A stretch of 64,000 nt of DNA from Arenicola marina (lineage: Eukaryota > Annelida > Polychaeta > Arenicolidae), in the NCBI GenBank assembly GCA_964019135.1, contig OZ025257.1:27636352-27700351 (forward strand). The letters are read 5' to 3'. The position numbers were made by a program, and so were the translations under genes. Position 1 is the first letter of the stretch. Each line of letters opens with the position of its first letter. Below are positions 46,305 through 59,029 of the stretch, piece by piece. Under the pieces are notes generated by a model. It did no database searches. It was not told the origin of the DNA and saw only the letters and a list, made by a program, of their open reading frames with translations.

Positions 46305-46831
46305 CAACCTGCCAACCAGGTGTTGCTTTCCATCCGTCATTTAATAAATGACCTTAACAACAAATCGCTGTTACATATGACTTTTATTTAATCCATCAAC
46401 TGATCGTTATCACCATGCGAGGGTGGAAAACCTAACACGATTAATTATGATAGTAATCTAGCAATCTTCCTAATCGAAAGATATCTACGGTATGCATATT
46501 TCCACGATAATAAATATACTTAACGTTTTGGTTGTCTAATGTTGAGAGCGCTAAGACAATAAACATATATTACAGGCAATCAACTTAATAAACGTATAGA
46601 ATTAGTTCACTAAATGACACACTGCGATGGAATTTGTTGGCTCTCTCTGTGCATCGTAGTATGGCAAATGGAAAGAGTTCGTAAATATACGCGTTCCAAC
46701 TAGCGAAACTAGGTGTTAAAACGCCTTGTCTTTTCACTATACACATGTACAGCTTTAAATAATTCTAAATTTTCTTGCAAAGTTGAGTGGGCATTCCCGA
46801 ATAATATGGTTCCGAGTGTAAAACTTGCAAT
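46305..46831. other. Probable 3' flank of the following LINE fragment, unassigned
   Basis: AT-rich. Some of it may be the 3' UTR of the LINE at 46832-47765. No gene seen. Confidence 0.4.
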
Positions 46832-47765
46832 TTACATTACATTTTGCAATAATATGTCGCGTATGATAGTATACATCGGGCATTCTAAAAAATAGTGAGT
46901 GGTATCTTCACGAGGTGCGCCACATTTACATTGTTGATCATTAATTATACACATATCAAAAAGATTAGCCCTTAACTTACTACAATTCATTCTCAGTCGC
47001 GAGTGTACAACGTTCGTGCAGCGCCGGCCAAAGTTAAATAACTTGGTAGTCTCCCTCTTATGACAAATATCCTTATTCACTAAGGCCTGTTTGAAAGTTT
47101 TGTGGTCGCACATGGATCTTATATTGATAGGTAGTTCGTTCCAGAACCTTATCACACTTGGTAGAAACGAGTTATAATAAGAAGAAAGTCTCACCTTAAC
47201 GGTCGTGACGTTCAAAGGCAGAGCATTACGAAGCGCGTAGTGTGTTCTTTGTGTTACATTTTGAGGTAAACTATCGCATAAATAACTTGGGGCGTTCCCA
47301 TAAAACATCTTGTGAAACAGTAACAATTGAAATCTTTTACGTCGAGCACTCAATGTTTCCCAACCGAGTTCTTGATAGATAAGCGAGTGACTAGTGTGTT
47401 TAATCGCCCCGGATACAAGACGGCCTGCTCTGAGCTGAACGGCTTCTAGCCTGTCAGCGTCCGCCTGTGTGCAACCATCCCAAAGGACACATGCATATTC
47501 CATAGTGGGACGCACGAAGGTTTTGTACATTAAATCTAGCGTAGCTCGGTTTAACTTGTAACGCAGTCTGGACAACAAATCGACCCTTCTACTCGCCTTA
47601 AGATACATTTCACTGATATGAGATGACCATGTGAGTTTAGAGTTCAAGGTTACGCCAAGATGTTTATGCTGGTTAGTATTTTGTAGAACTTCGCCTCCCA
47701 TTTGCAATGGCGGTAAATCAGTTATGGGTTTATTGGATATGGTCATAGACTTTGTCTTAGGTGCG
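46832..47765 (-). mobile_element. 5'-truncated LINE (CR1/Jockey-group ORF2 C-terminus)
   Basis: An open frame of about 304 codons encodes the post-catalytic part of a non-LTR reverse transcriptase: HKHLGVTLNSKLTWSSHI, TFVRPTMEYACVLWDGCTQ, RLEAVQLRAGRLVSGAIK, FWNELPINIRS and the zinc-knuckle-like CKCGAPREDTTHYFLECPMY. It starts abruptly near 47765 (KTKSMTISN), so the endonuclease and RT catalytic parts are missing, as in typical incomplete reverse transcription. The surviving frame is intact. Confidence 0.88.
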
Positions 47766-48544
47766 CTTTAAACGTTACAAACCACTGCGAGGCTCAGGAC
47801 TCCATTTTTTGCAAATCACAGTTTCACATATCAGTTCCTTCATCCAATTGATCATTATCGTCTACAATAACATATCTTCATATCTTCAACCCTTGTAGCA
47901 TAGAGCTTATGGCTCTGGGCCAATTATTAAGGAAATTGCAGCGTTTCGTAGCTTCCCATCTTGATGCAACCGCTGTCACCTCGACCCCAGGTGTGGCCTG
48001 CGGGGGGAGTGGGGGGGGGAGGTGGTGGAGAGAGCGGGCTCTCGGTTCGCGGTAAGAGCACCATGCAGCAAGCAGCGGACGGCAGCGGACCGGCCAACAA
48101 TACACAGGGTAGGGGTGTAAGGTAGGGTGTGGGTGTGGATAAGGGCAGGAGTGCGCGCCAGTGAAGCGCATCAAAGCTGGAATGCGTGTGTGTATTGGCG
48201 GGCATGGAAAGGCCGGGGAGGGGGGGGGGGGGGGGTGTCGCGTTAGGAGAACGGGAACGCCGTATAGTGTACTATTGCAACGATCTTTTCGTCGATTTAC
48301 GCAAAAGTGTTAACACGGCGAATTTTGTCGATATTTTTGCCTGAGGGGCAATGAAATTCCACAGTCTCTTATACAATTTGGAAGGTTGTACGGTCAATAT
48401 TGAGGACACCATGAATTTCGTTAATTTTAAATTGAAATGACCCGCTACGTGATAACCGAGAGTTCGATTTTAGTAAAATTTTAGATATAAGGTCCTAATT
48501 TATGACCCAATCTGTGTTAAATATTGGAAGGCGATAGATTAAAA

Positions 48545-48640
48545 ATCGAAAAAGGTCGGGATCGAACCCCCAACTTCCAGGCGCTCTGGCACCGTTACGT
48601 TGCGCACTCCGGGTTCGAGCTGAGATTGGATTTGGCATAA
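48545..48640 (-). mobile_element. tRNA-derived SINE-like sequence
   Basis: The minus strand contains GTGCGCAACGTAACGG (A box region) and TTGGGGGTTCGATCCCGACC (good B box and T arm). The acceptor stem does not close. SINE head or tRNA relic. Confidence 0.5.
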
Positions 48641-49360
48641 GATACGTCACCCCTATTCACCAGGGCAAGTTTGGTGCTCAGATGTCTTTTAGTTTTTTAG
48701 GTACAACCGAGCACTCGACATTTATAATAGTCAAGGACACGACCTTGACCCTTGACTCAGGTTGCTGAAATATAATCAATTTTAAGATACAACCTTAAGT
48801 AATCTTTGTGTCAAAGATGAGTTGCGTGGCTTATAGGTTTCTGTGTTTTTGGCTCATGGTAAATTTCAAAAATGTCCTATCTTTTACCATTGGGCCATAT
48901 TTGCGTTGCCATGGAAACAAAAAGTAACTGATTTTTGACATACGGTGCTTGAGTGGAACCCTAATGTCCCTGCAAAGTCTCGTGACAATCGCATTGAGAT
49001 TTAAGGAAAAAAATTGTGTGAACAATTTTGAAATTTCCAGAGCCTGTAGCGTGAAAACTATTGCTCCTACGTAACTCCTGCTCCTCCTACTGACAGCAGT
49101 AGCGAGAAAGCTATCCAGGAGCTGAATATAGACACTAATTTCGTGTTTCTAGCTGTAATACTAAGCGAGTTAGACCGGGAAATGTGTTTTGGACGTATGA
49201 CTTCCCCGTGACGTTGACGTTTGACCGATTTCAACGAACTTGACCTGAGATGTGACTTCTGGCATCTGTTTATCGAAGTTTGACAACGATAGCTGCAAGT
49301 GTTCGACAGTTATCGTGCTCACAGACAGACAGACAGACAGGACTGACGAAACAGTGGCCC

Positions 49361-49450
49361 AATGATAAAGTATAGATATTCTGGATAAGTTAGAAAATTC
49401 GTCAAAAATCGGAAAAACAAGATAGACTTGAGATCTTTGCGGCTAACAAC
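49361..49450. repeat. Interspersed repeat C, copy 1
   Basis: Similar, with many differences, to 54369-54462: both have TAAAGTATAGA-ATTCT, AAGTT-GAAAAT and a TTGCGGC-AC-TAGG ending, in the same orientation. Confidence 0.65.
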
Positions 49451-49864
49451 TAGGAAAGGAAAACGTAATTTCGTCAATCCATATCTGAAAGGCTGATGCG
49501 CATACCGCCGTGCTGGTCAACATTTTGGGGTTGTCGGGCAAAACGTTCGCTTCTTATTATTTTGACTTTGCCGTCATGCCATGACGTCATCATGATGGGT
49601 TTTGCAAAGGCCATTACTCGGCTATGCGTCATAGTGACTTCGGTTTATTTATTTTTTGTCTAAACATCATTTATTTCTGGAGGTTTGCAATAGCGAATAC
49701 ACATATTAATGCTCACCTCAACATTAAAAAGAAAAATTAAATTTGATGTACAGCAAAGGACGGTAATAAGTAATACTATAAATATAGTAATGTCAACAAA
49801 TGAAGTGCATGATATAAGCTCAGATAAATACCAAATACATAATTAAATGAGTTTGCCATGACCC

Positions 49865-52800
49865 TTAACTAGAAAACCTGGCTGAGTTGCGGATAAATAA
49901 ATGAACTGCCCTAAATATAGCGACGCTGTCTTCAAAACACAGCTCGGGGCTACCGAACAGCAACAATTCATAAAGGATATTAAATTCATTCCTGCTTTCT
50001 GGATATATATTGATACCATACAATTTTAAAAACGATAGATCTGACATTAGGATTTCGCGATGCATCTCATACTCTGGACATTTTAACAGATAGTGAAGTT
50101 CGTCTTCAGATTTCCCGTTACATTTGCTACAAGTAGAATCCTTAATAAAACCGTATCTTTTGCGAGGTCCATTATGTGCGCTCAGGCATAAGCGGAGTCT
50201 GGTGTGGTAAACAACCTCAGGATTGTTAAAATAGTTATACAATTCGTTGCCGGGGTAAAAAAATGACTTCCTATACAGTGACTTTAAAAGAGATAATGAC
50301 GTTGCTAGTTTAACACACTGAGGCAAGGAGTTCCACTCTCTGATTGAGTTCCAAACGAATGAATTCTTGTAATAGGTTTGTCTTATATGCGGGATTCTTA
50401 TGTCAGTCGAGTTCCGTAGTGAGTATACTGATGACTGGGAAAACAAATCAGGTAATAGAGAAGACATATACATCGGAGAGAGACTATTAACCATTTGATA
50501 CAAAATGCACAGACTTAGGTATTTACGTCTGAGAGCGAGTGGTTCAATGCCAACTTCTTTCAGCAGTTTGGCATGTGACGTACTCTTGTATGCCCCAGTA
50601 ACAGACAAAAGGGCTTGCCGCTGTACACTTTCCAACCTCTCTGATTGGGTTTTGGTAAGATTGCCATGAAAGACAGCAGTACAGTATTCCATTTTAGGTC
50701 GAACATATGTTTTATAAACATTTAATTTAGTTCTGCGTCCTACCTGTTTAGGAAGACGCCTTAGTAGAGCAACAGATTTCTCGGCCATAATAATAGTGTT
50801 ATTTATATGCAGGTCCCAGCACATTGAGTCTGATAGGGTTACACCAAGGTGACAGTGATTTCTTACTTGCCGGAGTTTCGAATTGTCCAGATATAGATCG
50901 AGCTCATTTGGTCGCGATAACTTTTTGCTAAATACCATGTATTCAGTTTTATCAGGATTGAACGTTACCCGCCACTGTTCGGCCCACTGAGATAGTCGTT
51001 CTAGATCACGATTAATGATTTTGACATCGTTATTAAAATCTAGTACAAAAAATAGAGACGTGTCATCTGCAAATAAATAAGCCTCGCATTCAAGGCCCTC
51101 GACAATATCGTTAACGAAGATGAGAAACAGGAGCGGCCCCAGTATAGAGCCCTGAGGCACTCCGGCATTTATATATTTCCACTCCGAGGTGCAACCCTTT
51201 ATGACCACTCTCTGTCGCCTACAATATAGGTAACTTTTGAGCCACCTCAACAGATCTCCTTTAATACCCAATGATTCGACTTTATGCAATAAACCCTCGT
51301 GGTACACCTTATCAAATGCTTTTGACACATCAAGAAAAACCATAACTGAGTCGCGATTGTGCTCTAACGATTCGTAAATTTTATGAGTAATATATATCAG
51401 CTGATTTGTAGTGGAATCTAGCTTTTTAAAGCCGGCATTACGCCATGTCAGGAGATTATTACTGAGGCAAAATTCATATAACTCGTTATAAACTACCCGT
51501 TCCATAACCTTACCCACGCATGAGAGCAGAGATATGGGGCGATAATTTTCTATTCGTTGTATGTCCTTTTTCTTAAAAACTGGCGTAACATTGGCATCTT
51601 TCCATTGAGCAGGAAATGTAAAATCACACATGCTTTTGTTAAACAGGTTGGAGAGCGACTCAGATATAACTTCCGCGGTCTCCTTTAACATCCTATTGCT
51701 AATATTGTCAGGGCCATTTGCTTTGTTTGGATCAAGCTGTCTCAAGACATCGAAAATTTTGACAGGAGTAAAGCTTATGGTGCATAAGGTGGGCATTCTA
51801 CTCAAGTTGAGTGGGGGAAGTGCGAAACCCTCTTCAACACTCGGGAGCGTGGAATTTGACGCAAAATACTCATTAAAGACATTTGCCTTTGATGGTGCGT
51901 CCGCACGGCTCACCCCATCATGGATGATAGATGGTATGCCTTTATCTACCTTACCAGAGAAAAAACACTTCACAATTTTGTGATATTCTTTGCTTACCGT
52001 TGCGGGATCCTGCAGTCGCTCAGTGAGCCTACGGAAATATTGTTGTTTGGCTTTGTCGATTTCCAAATGAGCTTCACGCCTGATTAACAAATACCGATTG
52101 TGTGCCAATTCTGTTTTAGACTTAGCATATATAGCGTTTAAACAGCCTGTTTCTTTTATGGATAAGGCGCTTGATATTTGCCGTCATCCAAGGTTTGTCT
52201 CTCGAATTAATAACTATTTCCTTACTCGGAATAAAACACTCTGTTGCTTCTCCGTAAAGAGCGTACCAGTAAGTGACACAATCGTCAACGTCATCAAATA
52301 CCTATTGACCAACATGCCATGGTGCATGTGTTAGCTGTGATCTTAAGCCTTCGAAATCTGCTCTTTTATAGTTATAAATTTTCCGCTTTATAGCGAGTCT
52401 TGGCGTTACCACATTAGATATCTCACAGTATATGATACTATGATCTAAGTTACAGATGGGAGGGAGCACACCACTGGACGACACGCGGGCTGGGGAGTCA
52501 GTGATAACCAGGTCCAATAGCGATTCAGAGTATTTGGTTATTCTCGTTGGCTCATTTATCAACTGATATAGTTCATTGCTTTCCACAAACTCCACAAGAC
52601 GATATTTTAAATCACTGTCGTCATGAGACTCAGAAAACACCTTACATTTATCATTAAAATCACCTATCAAAAGAATCACGTTAGAGTTATTGGCAAAAGC
52701 AAGACAATATGATTCATGAAGATTATCCATAAATGTGTTAACCGCATCAGACTGCTTGTTTGGAGGTCTGTAATATCCTCCTATTAATATTCGTTCCTTG

Positions 52801-53440
52801 TCAAGGCTAATCTCTAGCCGTAAAATCCACTGGTGACGTCACTCTATTGTTCTCTCACGACATTATTTTACTGTAATGTAGTGTGTTTGAGTCATAAGGA
52901 CGTGGATTTTACATAAGTTAATGACCTCGGAAAACGACATTACCGGATAACAATGGGTCCTCGGGCTTCGCCCTCGGACTCCATTATTATCCGGTAATGT
53001 CGTGTTCCTCGGACATTAACTTATACATAAACACTCAATGCCATCTTTCTGAAGGTCAGGTCTGAGTAAGGCAGAAAGCTCATTCCTTACATACATGAGT
53101 ACACCACCACCGTGTCTATTTCTGTCTGTTCGATATACCTGGTAACCCGACATATCAATCTCATCATTTGAAACACTGTTGTCCAACCAGCTTTCTGTGA
53201 CACATATAACATCAGCATGTCTGTTAATAACAAAACAATGATATATTTCGTCGAGCTTATAATAATTTAGACTTACAGGTACATATTCGGAGTCCTTCTC
53301 GGGCTGACTGAGTAAACTTCTCGCATTTATGTGATAAACTCGTAGGCTCCCAGCGCGGGGCCTGCATTCTAAATGAGAATCACCGGGATACAAGAGGGTA
53401 TGAAAAATGCGGTGAACCAAACCAGAGTGGAATTACGTTT
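49865..53440 (-). mobile_element. LINE, CR1/Jockey-group, with endonuclease and reverse transcriptase
   Basis: The minus strand encodes an APE-type endonuclease from about 53420 (INARSLL, ADVICVTESWLD, YRTDRNRHGGGVLMYVR, then LLIGDFND and LLDLVITDSP with LDHSIIYCEI) and a reverse transcriptase in a 747-codon open frame ending at 49865. RT motifs are FLDVSKAFDKVYHEGLLHKV, GVPQGSILGPLLFLIFVNDI and YLFADDTSLF, followed by HCHLGVTLS and the tail CSKCNGKSEDELHYLLKCP. Defects: an in-frame TAG between the endonuclease and RT parts (after WHVGQ, near 52300), a single-base frameshift near 52115 and a ~200 bp fold-back insertion at about 52831-53026. No ORF1 was recognised, and the ends and target duplication were not defined. 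Confidence 0.92.
52831..53026. mobile_element. Fold-back insertion inside the LINE endonuclease region
   Basis: Arms 52914-52966 and 52970-53023 are reverse complements with few mismatches and a 3 nt loop (TTC). They contain CGACATTACCGGATAA. The flanking LINE frame would read IECLW then ILRLEISL across the insertion, which defines it as about 200 bp. The part between the hairpin and 52831 includes GTGGATTTTA (52902-52911), an inverted copy of the adjacent LINE sequence at 52821-52830. Confidence 0.8.
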
Positions 53441-54688
53441 TTAGCAATTGGCCAATTTCCGAGCTTTATCTCAGTTATACATGAATGACAATCAGACAGG
53501 CACTTCCTGAATATAAATACCAAACCAGTGCTGCATGTATTCTTACAAAACAAATGAAACGCAATTAACACAAACAGGTGAAATGAACAAAAGAAAAAAA
53601 AAACAGCAAAGGAAGAATGTGATAACCGGAACATAAAAAGAATGGATAGACACATAATGAAGTGGTGGGGGGTTAATGGGCAGCGGTTGATGGGTGGGGG
53701 TAGAAGGAATAAGTGAATAATGAGTTAAAAGGAGGGTGGATGAGTGGGCCCGGCGCTAGAGGCTATCAGCCGAATACCCTTGTACAATGAGTAGAGGGAA
53801 AGAAAGAAGGAGAGAAAAACACACAAATATGTGAAGGCATGACCATGGAACTACTCCTGGAGAAATTAGCGTAACCGACGTGATGAGCCGTATTTGACGC
53901 AATGAAACGCTGTGGTTTTCAGCTCGCGGCTCATAAACCTGGCTTTCCGTCTTGGTTCACATGGCAGCATACAGTCCCGTTGTGAGCTAATCAATTACTG
54001 TACGTTGTGAACACGAAGAACATAGCACGAGAAACGGTTTACACAGCCATGAACATGGAGAAAAGACTCAGGCACTACTTCCAGCTTCGGTTTATTTGTA
54101 CCTTGTACATTATACCCAGGGACAAGTACTGCCATTCGTAAATTCGTTTGCGGTCCCTAAACGTGTGCGTCAAAAACGACGTCGTAGTTAAAGTGTTCCG
54201 ACGTCATTGTGGACTCGTTTCGTGTTCACCTACTTTAGTAATAGTTTCCATCACTGTCAGTTCATAAGTAATTAAACTGGCAAATTCGAAGCCAATTTGC
54301 TACGTTTTGGTAAGCGTCAGCGACGTCTTATGACGTCACGTTGACGTATCCATGGTAACGAATGTAAGCCCATTGCTAAAGTATAGAGATTCTTGGCCAA
54401 GTTGGAAAATGTGTCAAAAATAAGCAAGCCAGAGCTGCGATTGTTGCGGCACTTAGTAGGGATCAATTATGGATAAAAAGGCATTTGCGCAGAATTCAGA
54501 CAGCGGGCTTGGCATGGGCACCCGGTCACTACAGAGAGCGGTACCTACATAGCTCAGTTGCCGTTGCCCATCATAAGTGAGTGGGGAAATCGACTTCGTG
54601 TATTTTCTTGGTTAGACGAACCACCGCTCGCGCAGTATTGATGCTAAAGCGTAGACTAAGCGTTGCAACTGACAATAGTCTATCTTAG
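53441..54688. other. Unassigned sequence
   Basis: The first part may be 5' sequence of the LINE. No gene recognised. Repeat C copy 2 lies near the right side. Confidence 0.45.
54369..54462. repeat. Interspersed repeat C, copy 2
   Basis: Diverged relative of 49361-49450. Family unknown. Confidence 0.65.
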
Positions 54689-54690
54689 TA

Positions 54691-55515
54691 GGGTAGGGTG
54701 GGGCAAGACGCCCAGGTGGGGTAAAACGCCCATGCCCAAAATAACCCAGACGCGCATGTTCCGGAAGACTATGAGTGACGCATACATGTCACGTGATCAT
54801 ATCCGAACGTCTTCTGGAAGCGTGGGGTCGAGTATGCAAAAATAAGTATATCATTGACAATTTCCCATTTTGACCTTCTTTTTTGTAAAATTGCTCTAGA
54901 ATTATTGGCTCACCATAGCTGACTTATGAGGATTCAGGTCTGATTACCAGGTCAGTCACAATAACAAGATTATAAACTGTAACGATGTGTCTGTGAATTT
55001 GGGCAATAATTGCATAAAGGCGGGCTAGGCTAAAATAACAATACTGTTGTCTGATGGGGTAAAACGCCCACTTCATTTTGGGGCAAAACGCCTACCAGAT
55101 TATTGGGTAGGCGTTTTACCCCATTGGTAGGCGTTTTGCCCCATTATCAATTCTCTCATTAAAAATATATTTCTTGTTTAACACATAGATCGAAAATTCG
55201 TCTACTTTATTAATGTTCATCATATAATAGAACATAATGGAAGCGATTAAAGCTGCTCATACATATATTATTCACCTATATCATGACTTTACAAACAGGG
55301 CGTTTTGCCCCACACCGGTACAAAACGCCCCAAAATGGAATTTTATCTTTTCGTTTTCCACGCCTTACGGCTAATATTTACAAAGAAATCCATGTATCAT
55401 TAACGTAGAGCCATGCGTGATGAAGGTCTCTGACGTTATCTAGATTTGCTCGTATCATACTGAAAATAAATATGGCGCATCTTGCTTAAGGTAGGCGTTT
55501 TGCCCCACTCTACCC
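54691..55515. mobile_element. Non-autonomous TIR DNA transposon (825 bp, TA flanked)
   Basis: The left end GGGTAGGGTGGGGCAAGACG and the right end, read inward, GGGTAGAGTGGGGCAAAACG form imperfect TIRs, each flanked by TA (54689-54690 and 55516-55517). The motif GGGGTAAAACGCC/GGGGCAAAACGCC recurs in both orientations (54717, 55058, 55080, 55110-55143, 55299-55332). No transposase frame. Confidence 0.78.
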
Positions 55516-55517
55516 TA

Positions 55518-56109
55518 TGTTTGTTTGTATATCCTCCTATGTACATTAGTGTCGGCGCTTAAAGGGTGCCACAGACGTGTGCGTATACGAGTGTGTGTGT
55601 GAGGGAGGGGGCGGGGGGGGGGGGGGTAAAAGCCCCTAACCCGCCCTCCCAGTTGTTACTGAAGTGTACCGAGAACGATCGATCATTAGATGTGACGCAA
55701 AACGGCCTGACGATAAAAAAAAGCTCATGATATGTGTGGCTGTATGTTGGCCTATACACCCTGTAAATATTCACATGTTACTGTAATGAAATATACACTT
55801 GCCATGTATCTATGTATTTTATTTGTACTACAGGACCCAAACATTTAAATTAATGAATCTGTCGGTACACAGATACGCGCCCTGTGGCTGATTGAACACG
55901 ACAGAATTGATTCGCCAGTTTGTAAAATACTGCCTTGTAATAATCTTAAGATTTGGTATGGTAGCCCGCCGTTTGCCGTCCGCGCCCTATAATTTATGAC
56001 CCCCGCACAAAGGGGTGAAAAGGAGCTGGGTGAAGTTGGAAACCACAAAGACAGACCGACAGAAAGATGGAATTCCAGAAGATACGACATATACACTCAA
56101 AATATTTCG
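55518..56109. other. Unassigned sequence
   Basis: Poly-G at about 55611-55627. No gene recognised. Confidence 0.45.
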
Positions 56110-58420
56110 ACATAGCCCTAAATAACCAACAATAGCACAACCGGTATAAGGTCCCGTTATAGTGAAATCAGGTCATTGTATAACCAATATTATCACTTTT
56201 TCACCGAAATGAGTCATCTTTCTGGATTCTACCACATTCCCAAAGGCATAGAGAGCTATGCCACCTATGTTATTTTGTAGCCCAATATAACCCAAAATGA
56301 CCCTAGAAAGTACAACTTGGCACAGAATCTGGTTATAGTGTAACCGGGTCATTGTATAACCTTACCCGTCGAAAAAAGCTCATTTTCGCCGAAATATGTC
56401 ATCTTTCTGGATTCTACCACATTCCCAAAGGCATAGAGAGGTATGCCACCTATGTTATTTTGTAGCCCAATATAACCCAAAATGACCCTAGAAAGTACAA
56501 ATTGGCACAGAATTTGGTTATAGTGTAACCGGGTCATTGTATAACCTTACCCGTCGAAAAAAGCTCATTTTCGCCGAAATATGTCATCTTTCTGGATTCT
56601 ACCACATTCCTAAAAACATAGAGAGCTATGCCACCTATGTTATTTTGTAGCCCAATATAACCCAAAATGACCCTAGAAAGTACAACTTGGCACAGAATCT
56701 GGTTATAGTGTAACCGGGTCATTGTATAACCTTACCCGTCGAAAAAAGCCCATTTTCGCCTAAATATGTCATCTTTCTGGATTCTACCACATTCCCAAAG
56801 GCATAGAGAGCTATGCCACCTATGTTATTTTGTAGCCCAATATAACCCAAAATGACACTAGAAAGTAAAACTTGGCACAGAATTTGGTTATAGTGTAACC
56901 AGGTCATTGTATAACTCTACCCGTCGAAAAAAGCCCATTTTCGCCGAAATATGTCATCTTTCTGGATTCTGCCACATTCCCAAAAACATAGAGAGCTATG
57001 CCACCTATGTTATTTTGTAGCCCAATATAACCCAAAATGACCCTAGAAAGTACAACTTGGCACAGAATCTGGTTATAGTGTAACCGGGTCATTGTATAAC
57101 CTTACCCGTCGAAAAAAGCCCATTTTTGCCGTAATATGTCATCTTTCTGGATTCTACCACATTCCCAAAGGCATAGAGAGCTATGCCACCTATGTTATTT
57201 TGTGGCCCAATATAACCCAAAATGACCCTAGAAAGTACAACTTGGCACAGAATCTGGTTATGGTGTAACCGGGTCATTGTATAACCTTACCCGTCGAAAA
57301 AAGCCCATTTTCGCCGAAATATGTCATCTTTCTGGATTTTACCACATTCCCAAAGGCATAGAGAGCTATGCCACCTATGTTATTTTGTAGCCCAATATAA
57401 CCCAAAATGACCCTAGAAAGTACAACTTGGCACAGAATCTGGTTATAGTGTAACCGGGTCATTGTATAACCTTACCCGTCGAAAAAGTCCCATTTTCGCC
57501 GAAATATGTCATCTTTCTGGATTCTACCACATTCCCAAAAACATAGAGAGCTATGCCACCTATGTTATTTTGTAGCCCAATATAACCCACAATGACCCTA
57601 GAAAGTACAACTTGGCACAGAATCTGGTTATAGTGTAACCGGGTCATTGTATAACCTTACCCGTCGAAAAAAGCCCATTTTCGCCTAAATATGTCATCTT
57701 TCTGGATTCTACCGCATTCCCAAAGGCATAGAGAGCTATGCCACCTATGTTATTTTGTAGCCCAATACAACCCAAAATGACGCTAGAAAGTACAACTTGG
57801 CACAGAATCTGATTATAGTGTAACCGGGTCATTGTATAACCTTACCCTCGAAAAAAGCCCATTTTTCGCCGAAATATGTCATATTTCTGGATTCTACCAC
57901 ATTCCCAAAGGCATAGAGAGCTATGCCACCTATGTTATCTTGTAACCCAATATAACCCAAAATGACCCTAGAAAGTACAACTTGGCACAGAATCTGGTTA
58001 TAGTGTAACCAGGTCATTGTATAACCTTACCCGTCGAAAAAAGCCCATTTTCGCCGAAATATGTCATCTTTCTGGATTCTACCACATTCCCAAAAACATA
58101 GAGAGCTATGCCACCTATGTTATTTTGTAGCCCAATATAACCCAAAATGACCCTAGAAAGTACAACTTGGCACAGAATCTGGTTATAGTGTAACCGGGTC
58201 ATTGTATAACCTTAACCGTCGAAAAAAGTACATTTTCGCCGAAATATGTCATCTTTCTGGATTCTACCACATTTCCAAAGGCATAGAGAGCTGTGCCACC
58301 TATGTTATTTTGTAGCCCAATATAACCCAAAATGACCCTAGAAAGTACAACTTGGCACAGAATCTGGTTATAGTGTAACCGGGATATTGTATAACCTTGC
58401 CTCTCGAAAAAATCACCTCT
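56110..58420. repeat. Satellite-like tandem array, 185 bp unit, ~12 copies
   Basis: The spacing is exactly 185 bp from about 56165 to 58384. Units share GTCATCTTTCTGGATTCTAC, CATAGAGAGCTATGCCACCT and GGTTATAGTGTAACCGGGTC. Flanking units at both ends are more divergent, as expected for homogenisation by unequal exchange. Each unit opens a 62-codon minus-strand frame. Because 185 is not a multiple of three, these frames do not fuse, and they are an artefact of near-identical units. GGTTATAGTGTAACC is a small imperfect palindrome. Confidence 0.96.
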
Positions 58421-59019
58421 TCGCCGAAATGTGTAATCTGCGTGGCTTCTACTACATTCCCAACGGCATAGAGAGCTACGGAGCATCTCGGCGCTTATGC
58501 TTTTAAGTAACCCAATATAACCCCTTGAAAACATATAACCAATGGAACAGAGTAGAAGTCTAGTTCTAGAACGCACGCCCCCCCCCCGCCGTGTTTGATG
58601 TACGTCGTAGTCTGTTGAAATTGTGGGAACTAGTATCTATGCGCCAGGTGGCGCTGGTGTTGTAATTACGCTTATTCATTTGCGTTAGCCACGTTGTGCA
58701 AGACTTGTTCAGCTGAAATGTCATATATTATTCAAGTATTTGGCATTGTATTGGCATCGGATAGCCGGTTTTATTTCATAATTGTTGGACTTTTTTTAGG
58801 ACTTGATGTTATCAATTTCTACCGAGATCAGGCAAATTATGAACTTAACCTCGAAAAAATCGTGCAGTGCAGTCGCTATCTTAATAACGCAAATTTTTGC
58901 ATGTGATTTTTGCAGCGAGACAGGTGTTTGCATTTACAGAACCAGTTCCGCACCGAACCGTACTTGAGTCTTCACTGGACACGCGATATGGATGTATATC
59001 CAGCTGTACCAGTATTGAA
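58421..59019. other. Unassigned sequence
   Basis: No gene recognised. A poly-C run at about 58577-58587 and a CTCF-like motif at 58641-58658. Confidence 0.45.
58641..58658 (+). promoter_or_regulatory. CTCF-core-like motif
   Basis: GCGCCAGGTGGCGCTGGT, very close to the consensus and partly palindromic. Motif match only. Confidence 0.35.
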
Positions 59020-59029
59020 GCACATAAAC

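Larger units (their letters stand above)
47766..49860. other. Unassigned sequence with a SINE and repeat fragments
   Basis: Poly-G at about 48217-48235. (ACAG)n at 49320-49341. Phrases such as GACCTTGACC and TTGACGTTTGACC also occur around 44236 and 48741, typical of dispersed invertebrate repeats. No host gene recognised. Confidence 0.45.

Noticed and set aside
54541-54600. TAGCTCAGTTG string resembling a tRNA A box
   Set aside because: No B box at the expected distance.
56349-58576. Series of near-identical 62-codon frames spaced by 185 bp
   Set aside because: Same chance frame in each satellite unit. The unit length is not a multiple of three and no gene features are present.
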